Assembly: GCA_002682825.1 (NCBI GenBank)
Contig: NOKP01000031.1
Coordinates: 186,001-250,000, forward strand
From: Neonectria sp. B-13
Taxonomy: Eukaryota > Ascomycota > Sordariomycetes > Hypocreales > Nectriaceae
Direction: 5' to 3'
Length of the DNA stretch: 64,000 bases
A program made the translations under genes and the position numbers. Shown here in pieces: positions 11,201 to 20,914 of the stretch. Position 1 is the first letter of the stretch, and each line of letters starts with the position of its first letter. Under the pieces are notes generated by a model. It searched no databases. It was not told where the DNA came from and saw nothing but the letters and a program-made list of their open reading frames with translations.

Positions 11201-11245
11201 AGTATCGTAGGAGGAGTAGACGGGGTTGGGGTTAAGATCAGCCAT
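8229..11245 (-). CDS. Large fungal multi-spanning membrane glycoprotein, function unknown
   Basis: Four exons: 11245-9926, 9875-9294, 9232-8966, 8909-8229. The introns are all GT-AG (two with GTAAG, one with GTATG and a CTGAC branch site), giving 949 aa. Residues 1-230 are Ser/Pro-rich and probably cytosolic. Hydrophobic segments lie near 249-273, 293-318, 357-382 and 831-852. The region between the third and fourth holds about ten N-glycosylation sequons (NGT, NTT, NVT, NRT, NYT, NIS, NAS), as expected of a lumenal or extracellular domain. Near the C-terminus are WLADQWRLS, then GLVTDFTEQQNLFALAINSP, and a Cys-Gly-rich SCGGGP, which I associate with a conserved uncharacterised ascomycete family. 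No enzymatic motif was seen. It is probably a cell-surface or endomembrane protein; location and role are inference. Confidence 0.88.
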
Positions 11246-13302
11246 GACGGCAGCGTGTGTTTGCGCCTTAAATTCTAGTAGGAGAGTCGGATGCAGGGAA
11301 ACCGGGGCAATGACCCCATGGCAGTCCGACCAAATGCGTCACACTCCAGCAAAAGTTGAGCGCTGAATCAGTTCAATTGGGTCGAGGTGGTTGAGGGATG
11401 ACGATCGCGTAGCGGAGGTGAGTGAGACGGAGGTTGGTAAGACGGGCTAGAGGGAGAGTGAGACGGAAACGGGGGAGCACTCCAAGGATGGACGATGAGG
11501 CAAATGGATTATCAAGCAAGCAGGCCAATGTCAAGATTGATCGCATGCGTCGCAATTGCGGGAGAAAGGTGAGAAGGAAAGAATGCTGTGATGACGATCC
11601 CGGAGGAGAAGGTGCTGGTAGGTAGTCTGTTCGTAATGTACGTGCGCACGCCAAGGTGGGGGACCCTTTAGGACCAGGTTTCAACGACCCCAAGAAGCAG
11701 CAACTTGACACTAAACTGCAAACCGTCCAGTGGCACGAGACTCAATCTGGCATGGGCAGTGATTATCAAGGACGAAGTTGGGGCCTGCGGGAGCCCCTAG
11801 ACAGGGATGGAGGATGCCAGGGGATCAATTGGCTCGACACCGCGGACGAAGGAAACGACCGTGAGACTTGAGTAAGGCTGAGTTCAGAGAACTAGGCGAA
11901 ACCATTCGTTCACCCATCTTCTTTTCTCTAGCGAGCAAGTCGAGGGGCAGAGAAGCACTACGTGCTGGTCTAGATACCCAAGTATCTATCTCAGCACGGG
12001 TTAAAAATAGGCGGACAGTGTTCTTCTCAGCCTTCATCTGCTCTGCTGTTGGTTGCGCAACCAACATTCGCATGGGCCCTGTTGTTTGCTACCTCAAGTC
12101 GCATAAATGTTTAGAAGGTTCGCTTCATACGTCACCAAGCTCAACAGACAGTAGGCTTTCGTCAAGACGGGATGCGCTACGTAGGGCTGTGTCCCATCGT
12201 GTTCTTGTCCATCATGCCTCCCATGTCTGACATCTCTGATCTTAGAGGGTGGATCCCGCTGACTGTCCATCCACCTCACAATCGCACAGCAAGTCAATCG
12301 TGGTTAGACCCGCGGTACTAGTTCATTCCACTGAAAAATAAAATCCCGATTTGATCATGATGGGCGTCGGGTGGCGTAATTCCTGTCTATATTTGCTTCA
12401 CCAAGCCGGCCCCGGAATCCAAGGCAGACAAGAGAACCGCCAACCTGGTCTCATTCATTCCATCGCCGTCTCTTCATCCTTACTTGATTAACCCTCGTGG
12501 AGTCGTCTCCATTCGACTCTCGGTCAGGACTATTTATAGAAACGGTATTCTGACCAGCCTAATCAGCCCGCCTCATCCACCAGTGCTGCGCCAACAGATC
12601 CTCCAGAATCGTGGCGCAAGCGCAAAGGCGACGACGCGCATTCATCCTGACATTTGGCCCCATTGTATCTGGTAGAATGCTGTTTTAACTCCGTGTGTCT
12701 CGGGCCACTTATCACCGTAACAATTAATCACTATCACCATCACCATCGCCTCGTTTATCTTTATTAGTTGGACGGCTTCGTAGTTAGGATTAGTTAAGAT
12801 AGCCTTCAGGTTAGGGCTAAAGTTCAAGTTAAGGATAAGATCAGCCTTAGTATCTATCTCTTCTTAGGTATTGCATTTTAGACCTGTTGAATATATTAGG
12901 GTATTCATCTTAGGTCCTGCTCGGCCCTACCCAATTCGAGACAATACCATTTACACACAACGCCCAGGTTCGTATTGTAGCTCGTGTACCATTATACACA
13001 TGCATGTCCCTAGCTAAATAAAATATCCTTCTACTCCTGGGTAATCATCATCAACCATGTCTAGTCCCGTCTCAATCTGCATTCGTTACCAAGCACCCCT
13101 CACATCAAAATCCCTTCATCCTGACCATCATCGCCACGAAAGCAAAGAACTACCTTCCGCTCACGCCACCCCCAAGATCATTACCGTGTCAAACAATCCC
13201 CACGCCGCCCCCGGCTCGTAAAACATGACAAGAAGCTGCAAGAACTGACAGGAAAGAGAGCCCAGTCTCTGCTCTAACCCTATATCTCATCCGCTCATCC
13301 GC
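11246..13302. other. Intergenic region between the membrane-protein gene and MCM2
   Basis: Holds the promoter of the membrane-protein gene (right of 11245) and the 3' region of MCM2. Short ORFs are unconvincing. An AT-rich, TA-rich patch at about 12700-12960 resembles RIP-degraded DNA; a 61-codon minus-strand frame inside it (12827-12642) has protein-like text (NFSPNLKAILTNPNYEAVQL) but no identity. Confidence 0.4.
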
Positions 13303-16041
13303 TCAGCCCACAACTGCGGCCGAGCGCCTTTGGCTGTTACCTCCGCCTCTCTTCTGGCCGCCTGGTCGTGCAAGCGTGTACTTGGCAAATGCCCGCGCTA
13401 GTGCCTTCTTGCAGCTCACCTTCTGGCTGCCCACAAAGCTGTCAACCGTCACCGCAATAGCCCGGTCAATGTCCTGGGTCGAGCAGTATTCCGATAGTCG
13501 CATTCGGCAGAATGCCTCGGCGATTCGGATGATGGCCTCCAAATGACGGACCTGTTTCTCGCGTTAGCATGCTAGTATACCACATGTCGCACGACCCAAA
13601 TCTCCACGTACCGTGATAGGATAGGCTCCTGTGGCCAGAGACTCTCGTCTCATGTCGGCGAATAGCCGGGCGATCTTGTCCTCATCCACATGATACAGCT
13701 TCGGACTGCACCGCTCTCGGGCATACAGGATGTACTTTCGCAGCAGCGTTTGTGGGATCTCACCCTCGTGCTTCATAAATGCTGTTGTGCTTTGAGTCTC
13801 CGCCTGTCCTGAGTCGTGTTCGACCTCCATGGAGTCATGCTGGGTAAGGGGGTGACTACGGCTGTGAGAGCCCACAATGAAGCGCGCTAAGCGCTCGTCT
13901 TCCTCTGGCTCGACCGTGTCACGGACGACGACAAGAATATCGAAACGCGACAGGATAGGTTCTGTCAGCTCTACGTTGGCGGAGAAGGGGATCGTAGAGT
14001 TGTATCGGCCACCTATGGGGTTGGCTGCCGCAATAACGCCACATCGAGCTTGTAGAGTCGTCACGATACCGGCCTTGGAGATGGAAATGGTCTGCTGCTC
14101 CATGGCTTCGTGGATCGATGTTCGATCTTGATCGTTCATCTTGTCAAACTCGTCGATCAGACAAGTTCCTCTGTCAGCAAGCACCAAGGCACCCCCTTCT
14201 AGTGTCCACTCGCTCGTCAGCGGATCCCGGCGGACACTAGCCGTCAGACCGACGGCACTGGCACCCTGGCCGGTGGCGAACACAGCACGGTGAGCCGTCT
14301 TCTCGACGTACTTGAGCACCTGGGATTTGGCGGTACCCGGGTCACCAAGGAGGAGCACATTGATGTCTCCTCGCAGATGGTGCATACCCTTGGTAATCTT
14401 TGATACTCCGCCGAGCAGCGAGAGGGCGACAGCCGTCTTGATATCTGTGTGCCCATAGATGCTAGGGGCAATCGAGTTGATGATTCTGTCGATGATATTA
14501 GGGTCTCGAGACAGCTTGCGAATCTCATGTTCGTCTTCCTCCGTCATCCTGAAACCAGCCAGCTGATCATGGGATTTGACAACATTGTTGGCCTCCAAGA
14601 TGGTGGCAAAGACCGGGAAGCCGTTGCGGTTGTTGAGCTGAGCATCGTAGTTGTTGCGGTAGATTCCTGTCACCTCCATTTCCTCTCCAGGTTTGGCCTT
14701 GTCAATGAGATCCCAGAGAAGGATGACCTCTCGGTGACGGGGCAATCGACCAGCAGGGACAGTGCCGGGCGACTCTTGGAGAGTGAGCTTTTGGTAGTTG
14801 CGGTAAACCGTCTTTTCCGAGTTGAGGGTGAAGGGGCCGCGAGACTGGCAGCTCTGGCAGTAGCTGATCTTGACCTCGACATTGGACTCCTGTTGGAAGG
14901 GTCCTAGGGTCACACCGCACTTGGAGCAGTCAAACTTGACATACTTGAGCTGAGGAAAGACGCCAGATCGTCGGGTGACGACACCGCTGACTCGCACAAG
15001 GCAGTTCAAGTGAGACTGACGTAGCTGGCGTAGGGTGTAATGAACGGGCAGGTCAAAGATGCGGACGTGAATCTCCGAGTGGATTCGCTCGTAGTCGGGG
15101 TAATGGAGGAGGACAACGTCCATGGCGACGTCATCAAAGAGCTTAAGCATCTCGACGGGGGCGTTGGCCAAGAAGTAGGCAAGAATAGCCTTGCTTTCTG
15201 AGAGGTGCTCGTATGAGACCTCGAGGGACTCGGCGTTGATCTCACCGAGGGTTCGGATGCGGTTTCCGTAGACGGACGATCCAGATGCGTCCGTGTACGA
15301 GGTGAGGAAGGCCTTGAACTCCCGCTTGATGGTTCGCTGGACGGATGGTTGCGACACCCACTCGGTCAAGCTCGCTGCCTTGACATCTCCGAGAGCCTCT
15401 AGCGACAGCTCCTCAGCCATGATATCCGTATCCATGACATCGTCGGGGTCTTCGTCGTAATGGTGGCGTCGGCGGCGGGGTTGAGCAGTCAGGTCGATGT
15501 CGCCTTCATCATCGTCACCCGGGAGGAAGGCGGCGGGGATTCGCTGTCGACGGGCTACTTCTCGGTCTCTGCGGTTGAGCTGGGACTCTAGCTGTCGTCG
15601 GGCACCAAGATCCATGTCGGCGTAGTCGGCCTCGTCGAGGTCGATGCCTTCGTAGGTATCTCCTTCGCGATCTTGGTAATCGGCCTCGAAACCCTCTCGA
15701 AACAGGTCGACATCATCCTCGGCCATCTCATCGAGGTCGTCAATATCATCCTGAACCTGGCCGTCTTCGTCAATGTCGTCATCGTCGTCGCCGCCATGGG
15801 CAATGTTGAATTCGGCGGGAGGCGATGAGGGCATGGGGCTCGAGCCCAGACCAACTGATGAAGTACCATCATCACCACCGGCACGCGATCGCTTGCGACT
15901 CGATCGAGCGCCAGATTGGCGGTTGGCAGACGCTGGATTACTTCGCAGCGGGGAACTGGTTGGCCGGTTAGCGACGACTGCAGCCAGAAGAAGAAGAAAA
16001 AAGGGGGAGAGTTGAGGCTGGTTGCGGTGAGCTCACCTCAT
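13303..16041 (-). CDS. mcm2: MCM2, DNA replication licensing helicase subunit
   Basis: Subunit of the nuclear MCM2-7 replicative helicase that is loaded at origins and unwinds DNA as part of CMG. Three exons: 16041-16037 (ATG AG only), 15955-13612, 13551-13303; 865 aa, normal for fungal MCM2. The tiny first exon is chosen because it joins in frame to SSPLRSNPAS, with a CTAAC branch site and CAG acceptor. The N-terminus is acidic and Ser-rich, as in MCM2. A zinc finger has cysteines 345, 348, 368 and 371. The AAA+ core has Walker A GDPGTAKS (539-546), Walker B CLIDEFDKMN (600-609), sensor AAANP (644-648) and arginine finger LSRFD (670-674). The C-terminal winged-helix part lies mainly in exon 3. 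Divergent from the UBR7-like gene, with MluI cell-cycle boxes between. Confidence 0.97.
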
Positions 16042-16595
16042 GATTGTGTGTCCCTTTGGACAATTGAGGCCCGAAACAAGTGTGAAAATGTCCTCGTCGA
16101 CGTGGAAATAGTGTGGTTGTGAGGTGTGAGGGGATGTTGATGGAGGGGTTGTTGTTGTCGTCAAAAAGAGTGGAGGGCAGGGGGGAGATGCGAGGCGAGA
16201 TGAATCGAAAGTGGAGGCGGGAGAGCGAAGAGTAATTTCGCGTGTCAAGACGCGATGCCGACGCGTAAAGTGAAGGCGCTAAATCACGCGTAAAGTGATT
16301 TAGGAGGTGCCTGAGTACCCCAGAGCTCCACATTTTGCGACAGAATACTAGCCACACCTTGTTATTGCATATGCGCCACAAAGCGTCCGCAGTATTTTGT
16401 CACCTTAGTTGTGGTCGTGCTTCTTATCGTACCTAGCAACCAAGGCAGGTAGGTAGCTAGCCTCTCCCCACTTCATTCTGCCATCATCCTCACTTACGAC
16501 ACCCGGTACCTCGCCATTTCATCGTTGATTGCATCGTGCGACACTTCTTCTTCTTCTTCACTCTTTCTTATTTCCAATTCACTTCCCGCTTGACC
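16042..16595. promoter_or_regulatory. Divergent promoter shared by MCM2 (-) and the UBR7-like gene (+)
   Basis: 554 bp separates the two start codons. The MCM2-proximal half holds a cluster of G1/S-type sites (next entry). The half next to the plus-strand gene is pyrimidine-rich (TTCTTCTTCTTC-like run at about 16543-16560), as is usual for leaders of expressed fungal genes. Confidence 0.7.
16236..16291. promoter_or_regulatory. Cluster of MluI cell-cycle box (MCB) and SCB-like sites
   Basis: ACGCGT occurs at 16261-16266 and 16286-16291, each inside an exact 13-bp direct repeat ACGCGTAAAGTGA spaced 25 bp apart. TTTCGCG (the complement of CGCGAAA, an SCB/E2F-like site) lies at 16236-16242, and ACGCGA at about 16249-16254. 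They sit about 195-250 bp upstream of the MCM2 start. In yeasts ACGCGT is bound by MBF and drives G1/S expression of replication genes, including MCMs; MBF control here is inferred. Confidence 0.75.
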
Positions 16596-18442
16596 ATGTC
16601 GATGGATGCTGCTGCCTCGGCGCCAGCTCCGGCCGCAGACCAGCCTGCGCAAACCGACCGCGCGCGCAAGGACAGCTTCTCCGGCAAGTCGCAAACATCG
16701 AACACCTCTCAGACGGCGGCCGAGTAAGAAAGACGACTATCTCCGTAGGATTCGAATGCGCCCTGCTAACTTCCATTAGATTCATCCGCAGCCAAGAACT
16801 TCTCGAGGCTGATGCCCGCGAAGCCCTCCCCTACGTACGACCATCTCCATGCCTATACCTCCACCGAACAGCGTGCTTACATTTTCCATAGAGCATTGAG
16901 CATTGCACCAAGATCCTGGGCCCATTACGACAAAATGTCTTCGCCTGTTTGACCTGCAACCCCCCACCTACAGAGGCTGGCGGCGACTGGACCCCCGCTG
17001 GTGTTTGCTACGCCTGCTCCGTCCAGTGCCATGGCGAACACACCCTCGTCGAGATCTTCCAGAAGAGAAACTTCACATGCGACTGCGGCACCACCCGAAT
17101 CCCAGCGACGAGCCCATGTGCCTTGCGCACCAACGAGACAACCAACACCCGTGGCGGGGTGCACTCAGAGGAGCCTGATGCCAACAACAAATACAACCAC
17201 AACTTCCGCAACCGATTCTGTGGCTGCGAATGCGACTACGACCCCTTTCAGCAGAAAGGCACCATGTTTCAGTGCCTTGGCCTCGGTACGCAAGAAACAG
17301 GTGGATGTGGCGAGGACTGGTACCATCCGGGCTGTTTGGTAGGCATGGGGCCCAGATGGTTCGAGAAGATGGAGAAGAAGCAGGGCAATATTTCCAAGCA
17401 GCGCGCCAACGATGCAAAAGAGCTCACCACCATTTCGGAGGGCAACGAGGGCCAGCAAGATGCCACCGAGAAGCCAGCCGAGGAGAAGCCAGCCGATGAG
17501 TCGGCCGTCATTGACGAAGATGAGGACGACGACGATGAAGTGCCCATGCCCCCAGGATTTCCCGAGGAAGAGGATTTCGAGGGTTTCCTGTGTTACAAGT
17601 GTGTTGAGGCAAACCCTTGGGTAAAGCGATATGCTTCCACTTCCGGTTTTCTCCCCGCTGTGTTTGTCGATGAGGCCAAGTCTGCCAGTGAGGAGTCCGC
17701 TACTGAGGCCAAATCTGCCACCGAGGAGTCTGCTACTAAGGCCAAGTCTCCTGTTGAGACCACAGCAGCGGAGAAGCCAGAGGAGGCAGATTCGCAATCT
17801 CGCAAGCGCAAGGCCGAGGACGATGATACTGAGCCCACAGAGGCCAAGCGCCTTAAGAGCGAGACAGTCTCCGACACCAACGGTACCAACGAAGGCGCAG
17901 CTGCGCCATCCGAGGACGCTTCATCCACCAAGGAGTCCGGTCCCGGCTGCAAGCTCCGCAACCTCCCGCCTGCACCTAAGGGACAGTTTTCCCTCTTCTT
18001 CAAAGAGGACTTCCGGGACAAGTTCTGCCGGTGCTCTTCGTGCTACCCCAGTCTAAACCCCCACCCGCAGCTGACGGAGGAGGAGGAGGTCTACGAGCCG
18101 CCCATGTCCGAGGACGGCGCCTCGCAGCACGGCGGCTCCACCAACGGCAGCGGCAGCCTCCTGGAGCGCGGCGAGAGCGCTCTGCGCAACGTCGACCGCG
18201 TCAAGGCCATCGAGGGCGTCATGGCCTACAACCATCTCAAGGAGCGCCTCAAGCCCTTCTTTCAGCAGTTCGCCGACAGCGGCGAGGCCATCGGCGCTGA
18301 GGACATCAAGGCCTACTTTGCCAAGCTGCGTGGCGATGAGCAGGGTATCAAGGATGCCGGCCATGCGGCAGCGTCGTCGTCCAAGGAAGATGAGGGCGGC
18401 GATGGGGACGCGGGCAAGCGCCAGGAGCAGAGCGGTTACTGA
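16596..18442 (+). CDS. UBR-box/PHD protein, UBR7 (fission yeast Mlo2) family, probable E3 ubiquitin ligase
   Basis: Exons 16596-16723, 16780-16834 and 16892-18442 give 577 aa; both joins keep frame and use GTAAG/TAG and GTACG/TAG signals. The UBR box lies at roughly residues 80-150 (CLTCNPPP, then GVCYACSVQCHGEHTLVEIF and FTCDCGT), with the Cys/His pattern that binds zinc and N-degron peptides. The PHD-type finger is at about 168-215 (FCGCECDYDP, then FQCLG, GCGEDWYHPGC). A middle region is acidic and repeats TEESATKAKSA-like units. A C-terminal Cys-containing block (KFCRCSSCYPSL) and a final helical region follow, the order found in UBR7/Mlo2. UBR7 in animals acts on histone H2B; Mlo2 affects chromosome segregation in fission yeast. 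The substrate here is unknown. Confidence 0.92.
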
Positions 18443-18878
18443 AATGGCTGGCCTATGAGGGTTGGGAACTACGGGAGCAAACTGTGGGATTGTGGCGGGA
18501 TTCTACGCCGTGTAATTGTATCTAAGATGTACCATTAATGTTATGAAGGAAGGGAGGCTCACTGGACAAGATTGCACACCGACATGTCGCGCATGGATCA
18601 AAAGCAAGAGGTTAGGATGAAATAGTCACTACAATGACAATCGGAAGAAACAACTACGCGAGATGCAAAACACATGGCGTCCTTTTTAATCATCGACTAT
18701 AGTAAACACCCGACATCTCCAAGTTTCCCCTCAAAGATGGTGCAAATATAAAACACCGTCCGCGCCCTTGTGCCCTGTCTTTGCCCTTTATTTATTACAG
18801 TTGGGTATCGCTGAATCAAACACGTAGCCCCATTTCATTCCATCTTGTTCCTGTCCAAAGCCAAGCAAGTTCTCGTCC
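18443..18878. other. Convergent 3' regions of the UBR7-like and coiled-coil genes
   Basis: 436 bp between two facing stop codons. No ORF of interest; presumably the two 3' untranslated regions and polyadenylation signals. Confidence 0.6.
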
Positions 18879-20234
18879 TCATTGCCCCGTCGAGCCGGTA
18901 CTCGACGCCGCGCTTAGAGGCCGTGGCGGTGGCGCAGGCATGGCGTGTCCGGCGGCCGAGTCCTCACGCTGCATGGCGATGCCGCCCATCATGTTCATCG
19001 GCATGCTCATTGGCATCCCCATACCCATGACGTGCATCTGAGGCCCCTGCGGACCGCCATCGCTATCTTCTGCCTGGCTGTCCAGCTGCTCCTGCGCAGC
19101 CTTCAAGTCGAGGTCGCGCAGCCGATCCTTCTCGGCGGGGTCGATGATATCGTCGTCGTCGCTCCAGTACGGGTCGTCGTCCTCGAGCTCAGGCATCGCC
19201 ATGCGCTTCCAGAAGCGCAGCTCCTGGCGGGCGGCCTTGTTGTCGACGCGGCGGTCCCAGCGGGCTTCATCCTCGTCGTACTTGCGGCGGAAGTCGCGCA
19301 GGTTGTCGTTGGCCTTGCCGGCGTGGCGCTGCATGGACCAGATCTGCTCGCGCAGGCGCGCGTTTTCGTCGCGGGCATCAGCGAGCTGGCGGCGGTAAGA
19401 GCGGTGCCAGGCGGCGACGTCGGTGACGTGCTTGGTCTTGTAGTCGTGGAACTGGCGCAGCATGAGAGCCATGGCGTTTGCGTACTGGGAGAGGAGGCTG
19501 GCGTTGGAGTCGCGACTGAACTTTGCCTTTTCGAGGGACTCGGACAGGAGGGAGATGAGGGCGTCGATGTTCTGCTCTTGGCCTGGCAGATAGCAAGAGA
19601 CATGTCAGCAGTGGCCCTGGTCAAGTCGCGAGGCATTGGTGGGAATATTGGGCATGCACGTACCGTTGAGGTCGTCCGCAACGCCATCGATTACTTCTTC
19701 ATTGCCCAAGCCGTGCGTCCTGGCGCGATTCCTTACGCGGCCCAGCCCGCTGACGATGTCCTCGGTGACGCGGCGGTTCTCGGCGAGCTGGCGGCTGAGC
19801 TCCTCGACCATGCCGTAGATGTAGTTGAGCTCGGCCTGGTGGCCAGCGGGAGTGGGTACGGGCATACCAGCGGCCATGTTGGTGCCATTCATGCCGTTCA
19901 TCATGGTTCCGTGTTGCTGTTGTTGGTGCGGCTGCTGTCCTTGCTGCGGTCCTTGCTGCTGCTGCTGTTGATGGAGCTGGATCTGGATCTGTTGTTGACT
20001 CGGGAGACCGTTGCCAGTACCACCGCCGCCACCGCCGCCGCTGTTGCTGCCGTTGCCGTTGGTATTGCCGAGCTGCTGATATGCCAGCTGCTGAGCGAGT
20101 TGTTGCGCGAGTTGCTGTTGAGGTGAAGCCTGCGGGTGTGGAGGAAGCTGTTGGTGGTGTCGAGGAGGCGGGGATGGAGACGCAGATGGAGACGGGGATG
20201 GATCGTGGGGGTTTGGAGGCGTCGGAAAGTTCAT
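18879..20234 (-). CDS. PolyQ, coiled-coil protein of unknown function
   Basis: Exons 20234-19664 and 19582-18879 (GTACGT, a CTGAC branch site and CAG acceptor) give 424 aa. Residues 1-60 are Pro/Ser/His-rich; about 38-110 form a Gln-rich domain with poly-Q runs and a poly-Gly stretch; 110-130 are Met/Asn/Gly-rich. From about 134 (AELNYIYGMVEELSRQLAEN) to about 330 the sequence is helical and charged with heptad-like character, including AWHRSYRRQLADARDENARL. An acidic patch (ELEDDDPYWSDDDD) follows and then a Met/Gly/Pro-rich tail. This architecture suggests a scaffold or transcription-linked protein, but I do not recognise a characterised family. The CAG/CTG tracts may vary in length between strains. 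Confidence 0.82.
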
Positions 20235-20914
20235 GTCTTGCTAGGCTGGGTCCCGTCCTGGGTCGTCTTTAGAGGTTTGTCTTGTCTTGTCTTGGGCTAG
20301 CTCCGGATAGACAAGTGGAGTTGTGTACTTAACAGGTGTGCGCGATATCTATATTTCTCTAACGGGGTCCGTGCACCATGACAGACGTGGGAATGGGCCA
20401 ACACCACGACATGAGATGTTCTTTGAAGCAGGGCGTGTACATGCATACTGCCGTCAACATCCAACTACTGGCACTTCTCCTGATTGATCACTCTCCCGAG
20501 ATTGAGCTTCAATTGGATCTTTCGTTACCGTTGATACATCACACATCTCAGCTCCAACTGACTCCCTCCCCCTTTTCCCTTTTGCTTTTCCCCTCGTATA
20601 TGTAGTTTGCGTTTCACTTTCTCATACATTCGCGTCGACATCCTCTTCATTGCTTTGTGGCATTGGAGCTGCTCCACCCTCCTGGAGCATGAAAACACAA
20701 AAACGCCTCGTTATAACCTGTCCACATCCACTCGTGGACATCATCATCGCCAAGTAGCGACTGCACAATGGTCCAGAACCAAGAAATATATCGTGTCATT
20801 CATGTCGTTTCGTCGTCATCGCGAGTTCGCCCATTCGTCGCTTCATGAGGTCGAATGCAAAGAAATCTCAATTTCAGTCACCCCCCTTTCTTTTTCTTTT
20901 TTGGTCAGTTGGCT
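20235..20914. other. Promoter of the coiled-coil gene and 3' region of the caspase/C2H2 gene
   Basis: 680 bp between two minus-strand genes. No supported ORF. A pyrimidine-rich tract (CCCTCCCCCTTTTCCC-like) lies near 20565-20590 and a T-rich tract near 20882-20903. Confidence 0.5.

Noticed and set aside
18945..20126. 393-codon plus-strand ORF
   Set aside because: It is the antisense shadow of the polyQ coiled-coil gene, whose minus-strand exons splice cleanly.
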